A stretch of 5,630 nt of DNA from Bacteroides sp. (GTDB lineage Bacteria; Bacteroidota; Bacteroidia; Bacteroidales; Bacteroidaceae), in NCBI GenBank assembly GCA_019417975.1, contig DYCT01000146.1, positions 1 through 5,630 on the forward strand. The letters are read 5' to 3'. The notes beneath the pieces are model-generated. The model did not search any database and was not told the origin of the DNA. It saw nothing but the letters and a program-made list of their open reading frames with translations. The position numbers and the translations under genes are program-made. Below are positions 1 through 5,630 of this stretch, piece after piece (the stretch's first letter is position 1; every line of letters starts with the position of its first letter).

Positions 1-717
1 GTGTTAGATACGTTTGAGTGGGAAGATGCTACGTGTGTGGTTCATCGCTGTAGCGATGGAGCTTGGGGTATGGAACTATCTCCGACTGGGCTGGAACGGA
101 AGTATGCTATGAAGATGTCGTCCAACTTTCGCACTATCTGTGTTGCAATGCATGATGAAATGGCTGATGTGTTTGTATTGAATTATTTTCTGATGATGTC
201 GTTTGTATGTGCTACAGCACCTTTGCATACCTTGATGATGCATGCATCGGTGGTGATGAAGCAAGGATATGGCTATCTGTTTTTGGGAAAGAGTGGAACT
301 GGAAAGAGTACGCATAGCCAACTTTGGTTGCAAAACATAGCAGGAGTCGAATTGCTGAATGATGATAATCCGGTGATTCGGATAATCGAAGGGAAACCTT
401 GGGTGTATGGGTCGCCATGGAGTGGTAAAACGGCTTGCTACCGAAATGAAAGCGTACGAGTCGGTGCTTTTGTTCGTTTGTATCAAGCACCTGTCAATCG
501 GATAGAACAATTGTCGGTCGTTAAAGGATTGGCTGCACTGACCGGTTCTTCATCGTTGATACGGTGGGATGAACAATTGGGAAAATATGCTTTCGATACG
601 TTGGCAGAGTTGCTTTCAGAGGTCCCGGTGTTTCGACTTGAGTGCTTGCCCGATTATGAGGCGGCCTTGTTGTCGTATAAAACGGTAGATGTATGGAGCG
701 TACAAGCAAATGGGTAG
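1..717 (+). CDS. HprK/PEPCK-fold kinase-like protein, probably N-terminally truncated by window edge
   Basis: The visible 238 residues carry a P-loop, GKSGTGKST at residues 96-104 (Lys102), preceded by His81-Ala82 and followed by Asp121-Asp122 in LLNDDNP. This His / P-loop / Asp-Asp order is that of HPr kinase and the related PEP-carboxykinase-like kinases. Downstream are YGSPWSGK (136-143), a QAP segment and a conserved-looking C-terminal LECLPDYEAA, as in HprK-related proteins found beside peptide-modification genes. It is not a classical HprK: the P-loop ends in Ser-Thr rather than Ser-Glu and the HprK signature region is not recognisable. By family analogy it would phosphorylate a protein or peptide in the cytoplasm; the substrate is unknown. 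The frame is open from base 1, where GTG could be a start or an internal Val codon. Relatives I recall have a longer N-terminal region, so I treat it as partial. Its stop overlaps the next gene by 25 nt, which suggests co-expression. The fold is well supported; the function is inferred. Confidence 0.8.
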   Translation: MLDTFEWEDATCVVHRCSDGAWGMELSPTGLERKYAMKMSSNFRTICVAMHDEMADVFVLNYFLMMSFVCATAPLHTLMMHASVVMKQGYGYLFLGKSGTGKSTHSQLWLQNIAGVELLNDDNPVIRIIEGKPWVYGSPWSGKTACYRNESVRVGAFVRLYQAPVNRIEQLSVVKGLAALTGSSSLIRWDEQLGKYAFDTLAELLSEVPVFRLECLPDYEAALLSYKTVDVWSVQANG

Positions 718-1151
718 TGCCTAATGATGTGTTGCTTTCGCAAATAGCGGACAACCTTCGCCAAGGGAAACGAGTGCTTCTTACCGTGCGTGGCAACAGC
801 ATGAATCCGGTGTGGATGGATAGGCGCGACCAGGTGGAATTGTCGGCCTTTCGCCAAGAAGATGCCCGGGTAGGTGTAGTGGTGCTGGCTGGCTTGAAAT
901 CGGGCGGTCATGTGTTGCATCGGATTATAAAGATAGCTGGTGAGCGGGTGACTTTGCAAGGAGATGGAAACCTCTATTCGGAAGAACAGACCGAGGTCTC
1001 TTTAATCATGGCTCGTGTGACGGCATTTGTTCGGAATGGGAAAAAAGGTCGGTGCGATAGTTGGAAGTGGAAAACTTACTCCTGGATGTGGATGAGGATG
1101 TATCCGATGAGGCGTTGGCTGTTGGCTGTATGGAGGATTTTAATTAAATAG
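693..1151 (+). CDS. Small S24/S26-family (signal peptidase-like) serine peptidase
   Basis: This 152-residue protein has the S24/S26 core. RGNSMNP at 33-39 supplies the probable nucleophile Ser36, HVLHRIIKIAGE at 73-84 supplies His76-Arg77, and GDGN at 90-93 supplies Asp91. His where bacterial type I signal peptidases have the general-base Lys resembles the archaeal/ER (SipW-like) subtype, so a Ser-His mechanism is likely. There is no N-terminal membrane anchor. The last 32 residues are instead rich in Trp, Met and basic residues and could attach to the membrane. The position usually occupied by Asp in the GD motif before the catalytic His is Val62. The ATG at 693 overlaps the kinase gene by 25 nt. 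A GTG at 717, overlapping the upstream TAG by one base, is an alternative start that would remove eight residues. Between a kinase and a PqqD gene, it is a candidate leader-trimming protease. A non-proteolytic role cannot be excluded. Confidence 0.82.
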   Translation: MERTSKWVVPNDVLLSQIADNLRQGKRVLLTVRGNSMNPVWMDRRDQVELSAFRQEDARVGVVVLAGLKSGGHVLHRIIKIAGERVTLQGDGNLYSEEQTEVSLIMARVTAFVRNGKKGRCDSWKWKTYSWMWMRMYPMRRWLLAVWRILIK

Positions 1152-1160
1152 TTTAAATGT

Positions 1161-1430
1161 ATGAGAATTAGGAATGGGTTTAAGTTGCGTAAGATATGTG
1201 GTACTGATGTAGTGATAGCCATTGGTGTGGAGCATGTGGATTTCAGTAAAATAATCAGCTTGAACGAGTCGGCTGCTTGGTTGTGGAAGCAGGTAGAAGG
1301 AACCGATTTTGATGTGGAACGTATGGTGTCGCTGCTGAAATCGCGTTATGAGGTGGATGAAGATACGGCTCGTGTCGATGCCACCAAATTGTTGGAAAGT
1401 TGGTTGAACGTAAATATCATAGAGAAATAG
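1161..1430 (+). CDS. PqqD-family protein (RiPP recognition element)
   Basis: This complete 89-residue protein matches the PqqD family in length and layout. An N-terminal beta-rich part (about residues 7-33) is followed by the hallmark LNESAAWLW at 34-42. Then comes a helical half with the Y-x-V-D-x-D-x-A pattern around Tyr63-Ala70 and a C-terminal helix ending in NIIEK. PqqD-type domains fold as a small winged helix that binds the leader of a ribosomally made precursor peptide and presents it to modifying enzymes. Here the domain is free-standing, as in PqqD itself and in lasso-peptide B1 proteins, rather than fused to an enzyme. It begins 9 nt after the peptidase gene and ends 3 nt before the nucleotidyltransferase gene, so it is almost certainly co-transcribed with them. 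Family assignment is confident; the peptide partner is not visible in the window. Confidence 0.9.
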   Translation: MRIRNGFKLRKICGTDVVIAIGVEHVDFSKIISLNESAAWLWKQVEGTDFDVERMVSLLKSRYEVDEDTARVDATKLLESWLNVNIIEK

Positions 1431-1433
1431 AAA

Positions 1434-2546
1434 ATGTCGCCTGTTGAAAATCGTTTCTTGGCTTTGTTGGTAGCCGGGATATGGAAGGGAGAGGTAGATG
1501 TTACTCCTTTTCAAGATGGCATTTCGACCGATTGGGAAGCTATTTATGCCTGTGCCTGTAAGCAAGCTGTCGTTGGACTGGTTTTTGATGGGATTGAACT
1601 TTTACCACCTGATTTGTATCCACCGAAAAATCTAATCGTTAAGTGGTATGCTGAGGTGGTTTGCATCGAACGTGCAAATAAGATGCTTGATGAGGCTCTT
1701 GTCTCCATCTTTTCATCTTATAAAAGCCTAGGGATTAAACCCATATTGCTGAAAGGTCAAGGGATAGGGAGAATATATCCTTGTCCGGAACATCGGCAAC
1801 CGGGAGATATCGATTTGTATTTCGGAAAAGACTATATCCGCTCTAAGCAGTTGCTTCAAGTAGCAGGCATTGCTTTAGAGGCTGAGGGAGAAAAGCATTT
1901 CGGATATACTTTTAAGGGAGTGGAAGTAGAAAACCATCGGTATGTGGCTTGTTTTTATCATCCGATTCGAAATAGAAGGTTACAGAAGTGGGTGGACCGA
2001 TGGATGGAAGAAGGACTTGTCAAACTGGTATGGGACGGACAAGATTTATTCTTACCTTTGCCTGGATTTAATGCGATTTTTTTGCTTATACACAGTTTGC
2101 TTCATTTTATTCCGATGGGAATCGGACTGAGACAAGTATGCGATTGGGCTTTGCTATTGCAGACTTATCATCGGGAGATAGATTGGGAACGATTTCTGTA
2201 TGAGATTAAACGGTTGGAATTGGAAGAGGCTTTGATGGCTTTTGGCTATGTGGCGGTGCATTATTTAGGACTGCCGGCTTCCTGTTTGCCGAGCTCTGTG
2301 TCTGTAGAAGAAGGAGCGAGAACCGGTGAGTTTTTGATGAACGACATTATGCAGGGAGGAAACTTTGGAGTGGCCCGTATGGAATGTGTAACACCTGCCG
2401 GAAAATGGAGCAGAGTTTGGCATAATTATAAGGTAATAAAGAAACGCTGTGAAATGTTGGCTCCGTTTTGGGGAAGTGAAGCACGCTGTTATCCCTTTTA
2501 CCGTACATTGAATTGGCTGAACAAGAAACGAAAAGGACTGAATTGA
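1434..2546 (+). CDS. Nucleotidyltransferase family protein (PF14907 type)
   Basis: This 370-residue protein resembles the 'uncharacterised nucleotidyltransferase' family. PILLKGQG at 103-110 is followed by YPCPEHRQPGDIDLYF at about 115-130. The D-x-D pair Asp125/Asp127 is the expected metal- and nucleotide-binding site of the polymerase-beta fold. Further family-like blocks are HSLLHFIPMGIGLRQVCDW at 220-238 and GGNFG at 308-312. The N-terminal ~90 residues look helical, and I see no signal peptide or clear membrane segment. By fold it would transfer a nucleotide, or a related group from an activated donor, to an unknown acceptor. Homologues occur beside PqqD, HprK-like kinase and ABC transporter genes, including in some lasso-peptide clusters, which makes a tailoring role on a peptide plausible. 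Its TGA stop overlaps the ATG of the transporter gene in TGATG, a common sign of translational coupling. Domain identity is confident; the reaction is unknown. Confidence 0.85.
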   Translation: MSPVENRFLALLVAGIWKGEVDVTPFQDGISTDWEAIYACACKQAVVGLVFDGIELLPPDLYPPKNLIVKWYAEVVCIERANKMLDEALVSIFSSYKSLGIKPILLKGQGIGRIYPCPEHRQPGDIDLYFGKDYIRSKQLLQVAGIALEAEGEKHFGYTFKGVEVENHRYVACFYHPIRNRRLQKWVDRWMEEGLVKLVWDGQDLFLPLPGFNAIFLLIHSLLHFIPMGIGLRQVCDWALLLQTYHREIDWERFLYEIKRLELEEALMAFGYVAVHYLGLPASCLPSSVSVEEGARTGEFLMNDIMQGGNFGVARMECVTPAGKWSRVWHNYKVIKKRCEMLAPFWGSEARCYPFYRTLNWLNKKRKGLN

Positions 2547-4201
2547 TGAAAATAAAGACAGGTATCGGAAATGATTTGTGGGTAAGATGCAAATGGCTGT
2601 ATGGCGCAGGACGCGGACAGTGGAAACGTGTAAGCTTAAGCTGTATGACGGGTACGGTCGAGGTCGCCTGCAGTTTAGGTTTTGTAGTTGCTTCGAAGCG
2701 AGTGATAGACATCGCTACCGGAAACGAATCGGGTAATCTGGTAGGGATGGCTGTACTTTCGGTTTCGCTGATTGTGTGTCAAGTTTTGTTGGCTGCATTG
2801 GATACTTGGCTGAACGGTTGTATGCCGGTAGATGTAGGAAACAGATTGCGCAGACGGCTGTTTGAGCATTTGTTGCGTAGCCGGTGGAAAGAATTGGAGC
2901 GGTATCATTCCGGGGATTTATTGAATCGGGTCGGGAAAGATGTGGATGAAGTAGTGCGGTTGGTGACTTCTACTTTACCCGATTTGTTTGTGACTTCTGT
3001 ACAGTTTATCGCTTCGTTTGCTTATTTGTGTTGTTTGGATGCCTCTTTGGCTTGGACGTTGTTGCTGCTGATACCTTTATTTATAGTGCTTAGTAAACTC
3101 TATGTCTATCGGATGCGTGACTATAATCGGAATATTCGTCAGCGCGACAGTGAGATTCAGGCTGTGATTCAAGAGAATGTACAACATCATCTGATTATTA
3201 AGACAATGGAGCAGATTGACGGACAACTGGCATTGCTCGATGGGATGCAGATAGGTTTGCGCAGACAGGTTAAAAAACGTACCCGCCTCTCCTTGTTTTC
3301 TCGTTTGATTGTATCGGCAGGGTTTAATACGGGTTATCTGCTTGTATTTTTATGGGGCGCTGTGCGTCTGAGTCGTGGAGCCATCTCTTTCGGTACGATG
3401 TCAGCTTTTATGCAGTTGGTCGGTAGGGTGCAACGACCGGCTTTTGACCTGACCTCTTTTGTTCCATCCTTTATTGCAGCTTATACTGCCGTCGAACGTT
3501 TGATGGAAGTGGAAGCCTTGGCAGAGGAAGAAGCAGACGAACCATTGGTCTTGCAGGGGATTACAGGATTGCATTTCCGGAATGTAACTTTTGCTTATCA
3601 AAACGAAAACTTGCCTGTTTTTCAGCAGTGGAATGCCGATTTCAAAGCTGGTACGTCGATAGCCGTTCTGGGTGAGACCGGTGCAGGGAAGACAACGCTT
3701 ATTCGCTTGGTGCTGGCGTTAGTTACTCCATCGACCGGACAGGTATTGCTCTCCACTGCGGAAGGAGAGGTGGAAGTGTCACCTCGTACACGTGTCAACT
3801 TCATTTATGTCCCCCAAGGTAATAGCTTGTTTAGCGGAACGATTCGTGAAAATTTACTTATAGGAGACGGACAAGCATCCGATGAAGCGTTGGAAGAAGT
3901 CTTACGGATGGCAGCTGCCGAGTTTGTGTTTCGTTTGCCGGAAGGATTGGATACGATGCTGACCGAGACAGGAGGCGGACTGTCGGAGGGACAAGCACAG
4001 CGTATTGCCATTGCTCGTGCGTTGTTGCGTAAGGGTGAAATCCTACTGCTCGATGAGGCTACTTCTGCGCTCGATGGCGATACCGAACGTAGATTGTTGG
4101 TCAACCTGCGTGAGTATTGTAAAGGTAAGATGCTGCTTTTCATTACGCACCATGCCGATTTGGCTGAAATGTGCGACCAGACGGTCCGCTTGACCATCTG
4201 A
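2546..4201 (+). CDS. ABC exporter with fused membrane and ATPase domains
   Basis: The product is a half-transporter of 551 residues that should work as a homodimer in the inner membrane. Residues ~29-320 form the exporter membrane domain with about six hydrophobic segments, near 29-50, 62-82, 138-160, 164-186, 250-275 and 285-310. The ATPase domain follows: Walker A GETGAGKTT (376-384), Q-loop Gln424, signature LSEGQ (479-483), Walker B ILLLDE (499-504, catalytic Glu504), D-loop SALD and H-loop His535. All catalytic residues are present, so it should be active. The layout resembles MsbA and lasso-peptide D-type exporters. There is no N-terminal C39 peptidase domain, so it would not cleave a leader itself. 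I place the start at ATG 2546, which overlaps the preceding TGA as TGATG. An in-frame ATG at 2513 would add 11 polar residues inside the upstream gene and is less likely. The cargo is probably the product of the upstream genes, by inference from position. Confidence 0.93.
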   Translation: MKIKTGIGNDLWVRCKWLYGAGRGQWKRVSLSCMTGTVEVACSLGFVVASKRVIDIATGNESGNLVGMAVLSVSLIVCQVLLAALDTWLNGCMPVDVGNRLRRRLFEHLLRSRWKELERYHSGDLLNRVGKDVDEVVRLVTSTLPDLFVTSVQFIASFAYLCCLDASLAWTLLLLIPLFIVLSKLYVYRMRDYNRNIRQRDSEIQAVIQENVQHHLIIKTMEQIDGQLALLDGMQIGLRRQVKKRTRLSLFSRLIVSAGFNTGYLLVFLWGAVRLSRGAISFGTMSAFMQLVGRVQRPAFDLTSFVPSFIAAYTAVERLMEVEALAEEEADEPLVLQGITGLHFRNVTFAYQNENLPVFQQWNADFKAGTSIAVLGETGAGKTTLIRLVLALVTPSTGQVLLSTAEGEVEVSPRTRVNFIYVPQGNSLFSGTIRENLLIGDGQASDEALEEVLRMAAAEFVFRLPEGLDTMLTETGGGLSEGQAQRIAIARALLRKGEILLLDEATSALDGDTERRLLVNLREYCKGKMLLFITHHADLAEMCDQTVRLTI

Positions 4202-4208
4202 CAATATA

Positions 4209-4243
4209 AATGAGTGAGTATTTGTCACCTTCATTGGTTTTTT
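4209..4243 (+). terminator. Possible weak intrinsic terminator of the accessory operon
   Basis: AATGAGTGA (4209-4217) can pair with TCAC (4225-4228) and TCATT (4231-4235). This gives a nine-pair stem with a two-base CT bulge and a seven-base loop. Two G residues and then six T (4238-4243) follow. Position, eight bases after the transporter stop, and the T-run fit an intrinsic terminator, but the stem has only three G-C pairs and is bulged, so it may be inefficient or fortuitous. Confidence 0.35.
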
Positions 4244-4252
4244 GTATTTTTG
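4221..4252 (+). promoter_or_regulatory. Bacteroides-type promoter for ffh
   Basis: A -33 element TTTG (4221-4224) and a -7 element TATTTTTG (4245-4252) are separated by 20 nt. This matches the Bacteroidota primary sigma factor consensus TTTG / TAnnTTTG with its usual spacing. Transcription would start a few bases downstream, leaving an AT-rich leader of roughly 25-30 nt before the ffh ATG at 4289. No strong Shine-Dalgarno sequence is seen, only A-rich sequence, which is usual in this phylum. It gives ffh its own promoter, independent of the upstream operon. Confidence 0.8.
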
Positions 4253-4288
4253 CAGCCTTAAAAACTGAAAATTAATATTTAGATAGAT

Positions 4289-5611
4289 ATGTTCGATAAT
4301 TTAAGTGAGAGATTAGAGAGATCCTTTAAGATATTGAAAGGTGAAGGCAAAATCACCGAAATCAATGTGGCAGAGACATTGAAAGACGTTCGCAAGGCAT
4401 TGCTCGATGCCGATGTGAACTACAAAGTAGCCAAAAGCTTTACCGATACCGTAAAGGAAAAGGCTTTGGGGCAGAATGTACTTACGGCTGTAAAGCCAAG
4501 CCAATTGATGGTAAAGATTGTACACGACGAGTTGGCCAAGCTGATGGGTGGCGATACTGTCGATGTAAATCTGACCGGTAAACCGGCTGTTATCTTGATG
4601 TCTGGTTTGCAGGGTTCCGGTAAAACTACCTTCTCCGGTAAGTTGGCCCGCATGTTGAAGTCGAAACGCAACAAACGTCCGTTGTTGGTAGCTTGCGACG
4701 TTTACCGTCCGGCGGCTATCGAACAGTTGAAGGTGTTGGGCGAACAGATTCAGGTGCCTGTCTATAGCGAACCTGACAGCAAGAATCCGGTTGAGATTGC
4801 CAAGAATGCTATTCAAGAAGCAAAAGCCAAAGGGTATGATTTGGTCATTGTCGATACAGCCGGTCGTCTGGCTGTCGATGAGCAGATGATGAACGAGATT
4901 GCTGCTATTAAGGCAGGTATCAATCCGGATGAGACCTTGTTTGTGGTAGATGCCATGACCGGTCAGGATGCAGTTAATACTGCAAAGGAATTCAATGAAC
5001 GTTTGGATTTCGATGGTGTGGTATTGACCAAGTTGGATGGTGATACACGTGGTGGTGCTGCGCTTTCTATCCGTACGGTTGTAAACAAACCAATCAAGTT
5101 TGTGGGTACAGGCGAAAAGTTGGAAGCTATCGACCAGTTCCACCCTGCACGTATGGCCGACCGTATCCTCGGTATGGGTGATATCGTGTCTTTGGTAGAG
5201 CGTGCGCAAGAACAATACGATGAGGAAGAGGCAAAACGCTTGCAGAAGAAGATTGCCAAGAACCAATTCGATTTCAACGACTTCATGGCTCAGATTCAGC
5301 AAATCAAGAAAATGGGTAACTTGAAGGATTTGGCATCGATGATTCCGGGTGTGAGCAAGGCAATCAAGGATGTGGATATTGACGATAATGCTTTCAAGAG
5401 CATTGAGGCTATCATTAACTCAATGACTCCGCAGGAACGTACTAATCCGGAAATCTTGAACGGTTCTCGTCGTACCCGTATTGCAAAGGGTAGTGGCACA
5501 ACTATCCAAGAGGTAAACCGCTTGTTGAAGCAGTTTGATCAGACTCGTAAGATGATGAAGATGATTACCGGTACCAAGATGGGCAAGATGATGCCTCGTA
5601 TGAAGAAATAA
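4289..5611 (+). CDS. ffh: Signal recognition particle protein Ffh (SRP54 GTPase)
   Basis: This is complete Ffh, 440 residues, a normal length for the family. It binds 4.5S/SRP RNA and signal sequences of nascent membrane proteins, and delivers ribosomes to the receptor FtsY through coupled GTP hydrolysis. The N domain (about 1-90) contains a typical ALLDADVNYKVAK segment. The G domain carries G1 GLQGSGKTT (106-114), G2 DVYRPAA (137-143), G3 DTAGRL (189-194), G4 TKLDG (247-251) and G5 GTGEK (273-277). The M domain (about 300-440) has the RNA-binding SRRTRIAKGSG (393-403) and a Met- and Lys-rich C-terminus. The ATG at 4289 begins the usual MFDNLSERL start. It has its own promoter and is separated from the preceding transporter gene by 87 nt, so I read it as a separate housekeeping transcription unit. 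Nothing in it looks broken or unusual. Confidence 0.99.
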   Translation: MFDNLSERLERSFKILKGEGKITEINVAETLKDVRKALLDADVNYKVAKSFTDTVKEKALGQNVLTAVKPSQLMVKIVHDELAKLMGGDTVDVNLTGKPAVILMSGLQGSGKTTFSGKLARMLKSKRNKRPLLVACDVYRPAAIEQLKVLGEQIQVPVYSEPDSKNPVEIAKNAIQEAKAKGYDLVIVDTAGRLAVDEQMMNEIAAIKAGINPDETLFVVDAMTGQDAVNTAKEFNERLDFDGVVLTKLDGDTRGGAALSIRTVVNKPIKFVGTGEKLEAIDQFHPARMADRILGMGDIVSLVERAQEQYDEEEAKRLQKKIAKNQFDFNDFMAQIQQIKKMGNLKDLASMIPGVSKAIKDVDIDDNAFKSIEAIINSMTPQERTNPEILNGSRRTRIAKGSGTTIQEVNRLLKQFDQTRKMMKMITGTKMGKMMPRMKK

Positions 5612-5630
5612 TTATCTTCTTTCGGAAATA

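Noticed and set aside
76..510. Open frame of 144 codons on the - strand opposite the kinase-like gene
   Set aside because: The + strand frame carries clear P-loop kinase motifs; the antisense product is rich in His and Ser with no family resemblance.
1..717. Bona fide HPr kinase/phosphorylase
   Set aside because: The P-loop has Ser-Thr in place of the HprK Ser-Glu, the HprK signature region is not recognisable, and the neighbours are peptide-modification genes rather than carbon-regulation genes.
1137..1160. AT-rich palindromic stretch around TTAATTAA between the peptidase and PqqD genes
   Set aside because: It is short, mostly inside the peptidase stop region, and has no matching -33 element at the right spacing. 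No convincing promoter or terminator.
2513..2545. Upstream start giving the exporter 11 extra residues
   Set aside because: It would overlap the nucleotidyltransferase gene by 34 nt and add a polar stretch. The ATG at 2546 forms the typical TGATG coupling.
4210..4275. A 21-codon ORF starting MSEYLSPS between the exporter and ffh
   Set aside because: It spans the putative terminator and the whole ffh promoter, has no ribosome binding site and would mostly be upstream of the ffh transcript start. It was considered as a peptide precursor, but chance is more likely.
4313..5302. Long open frame of 329 codons on the - strand inside ffh
   Set aside because: It lies entirely opposite a confidently identified ffh gene, has no recognisable domain and has no promoter or upstream context. 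It is a by-product of ffh codon use.

Overview
The window looks like chromosomal DNA from a member of the Bacteroidota, most likely order Bacteroidales. The main evidence is a perfect Bacteroides-type promoter upstream of the last gene (TTTG, 20 nt, TAttTTTG). Weak or absent Shine-Dalgarno sequences and the character of the encoded proteins agree with this. All genes found are on the + strand.

Positions 1-4201 hold five tightly packed genes that read as one operon, or the 3' part of one. They are an HprK/PEPCK-fold kinase-like protein (probably cut at its N-terminus by the window edge), a small S24/S26-type serine peptidase, a PqqD-family peptide-recognition protein, a PF14907-type nucleotidyltransferase, and an MsbA-like ABC transporter with fused membrane and ATPase domains. 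Junctions are a 25-nt overlap, a 9-nt gap, a 3-nt gap and a 1-nt TGATG overlap. Recognition domain, kinase, nucleotidyltransferase, peptidase and exporter together are the parts expected of a pathway that modifies, trims and exports a ribosomally made peptide. The set partly resembles lasso-peptide clusters that carry an HprK-like kinase and a nucleotidyltransferase. No precursor peptide, transglutaminase-like B2 protease, asparagine-synthetase-like cyclase or radical SAM enzyme is present here. They may lie upstream of position 1, or the system may be of a different kind.

Positions 4202-4288 are a short intergenic region holding a possible weak terminator for the accessory operon, interleaved with a strong promoter match for the next gene.

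Positions 4289-5611 encode Ffh, the signal recognition particle GTPase, complete and with all GTPase and RNA-binding motifs. It is a housekeeping gene and marks the downstream edge of the accessory operon. The last 19 bases after ffh are too short to interpret.
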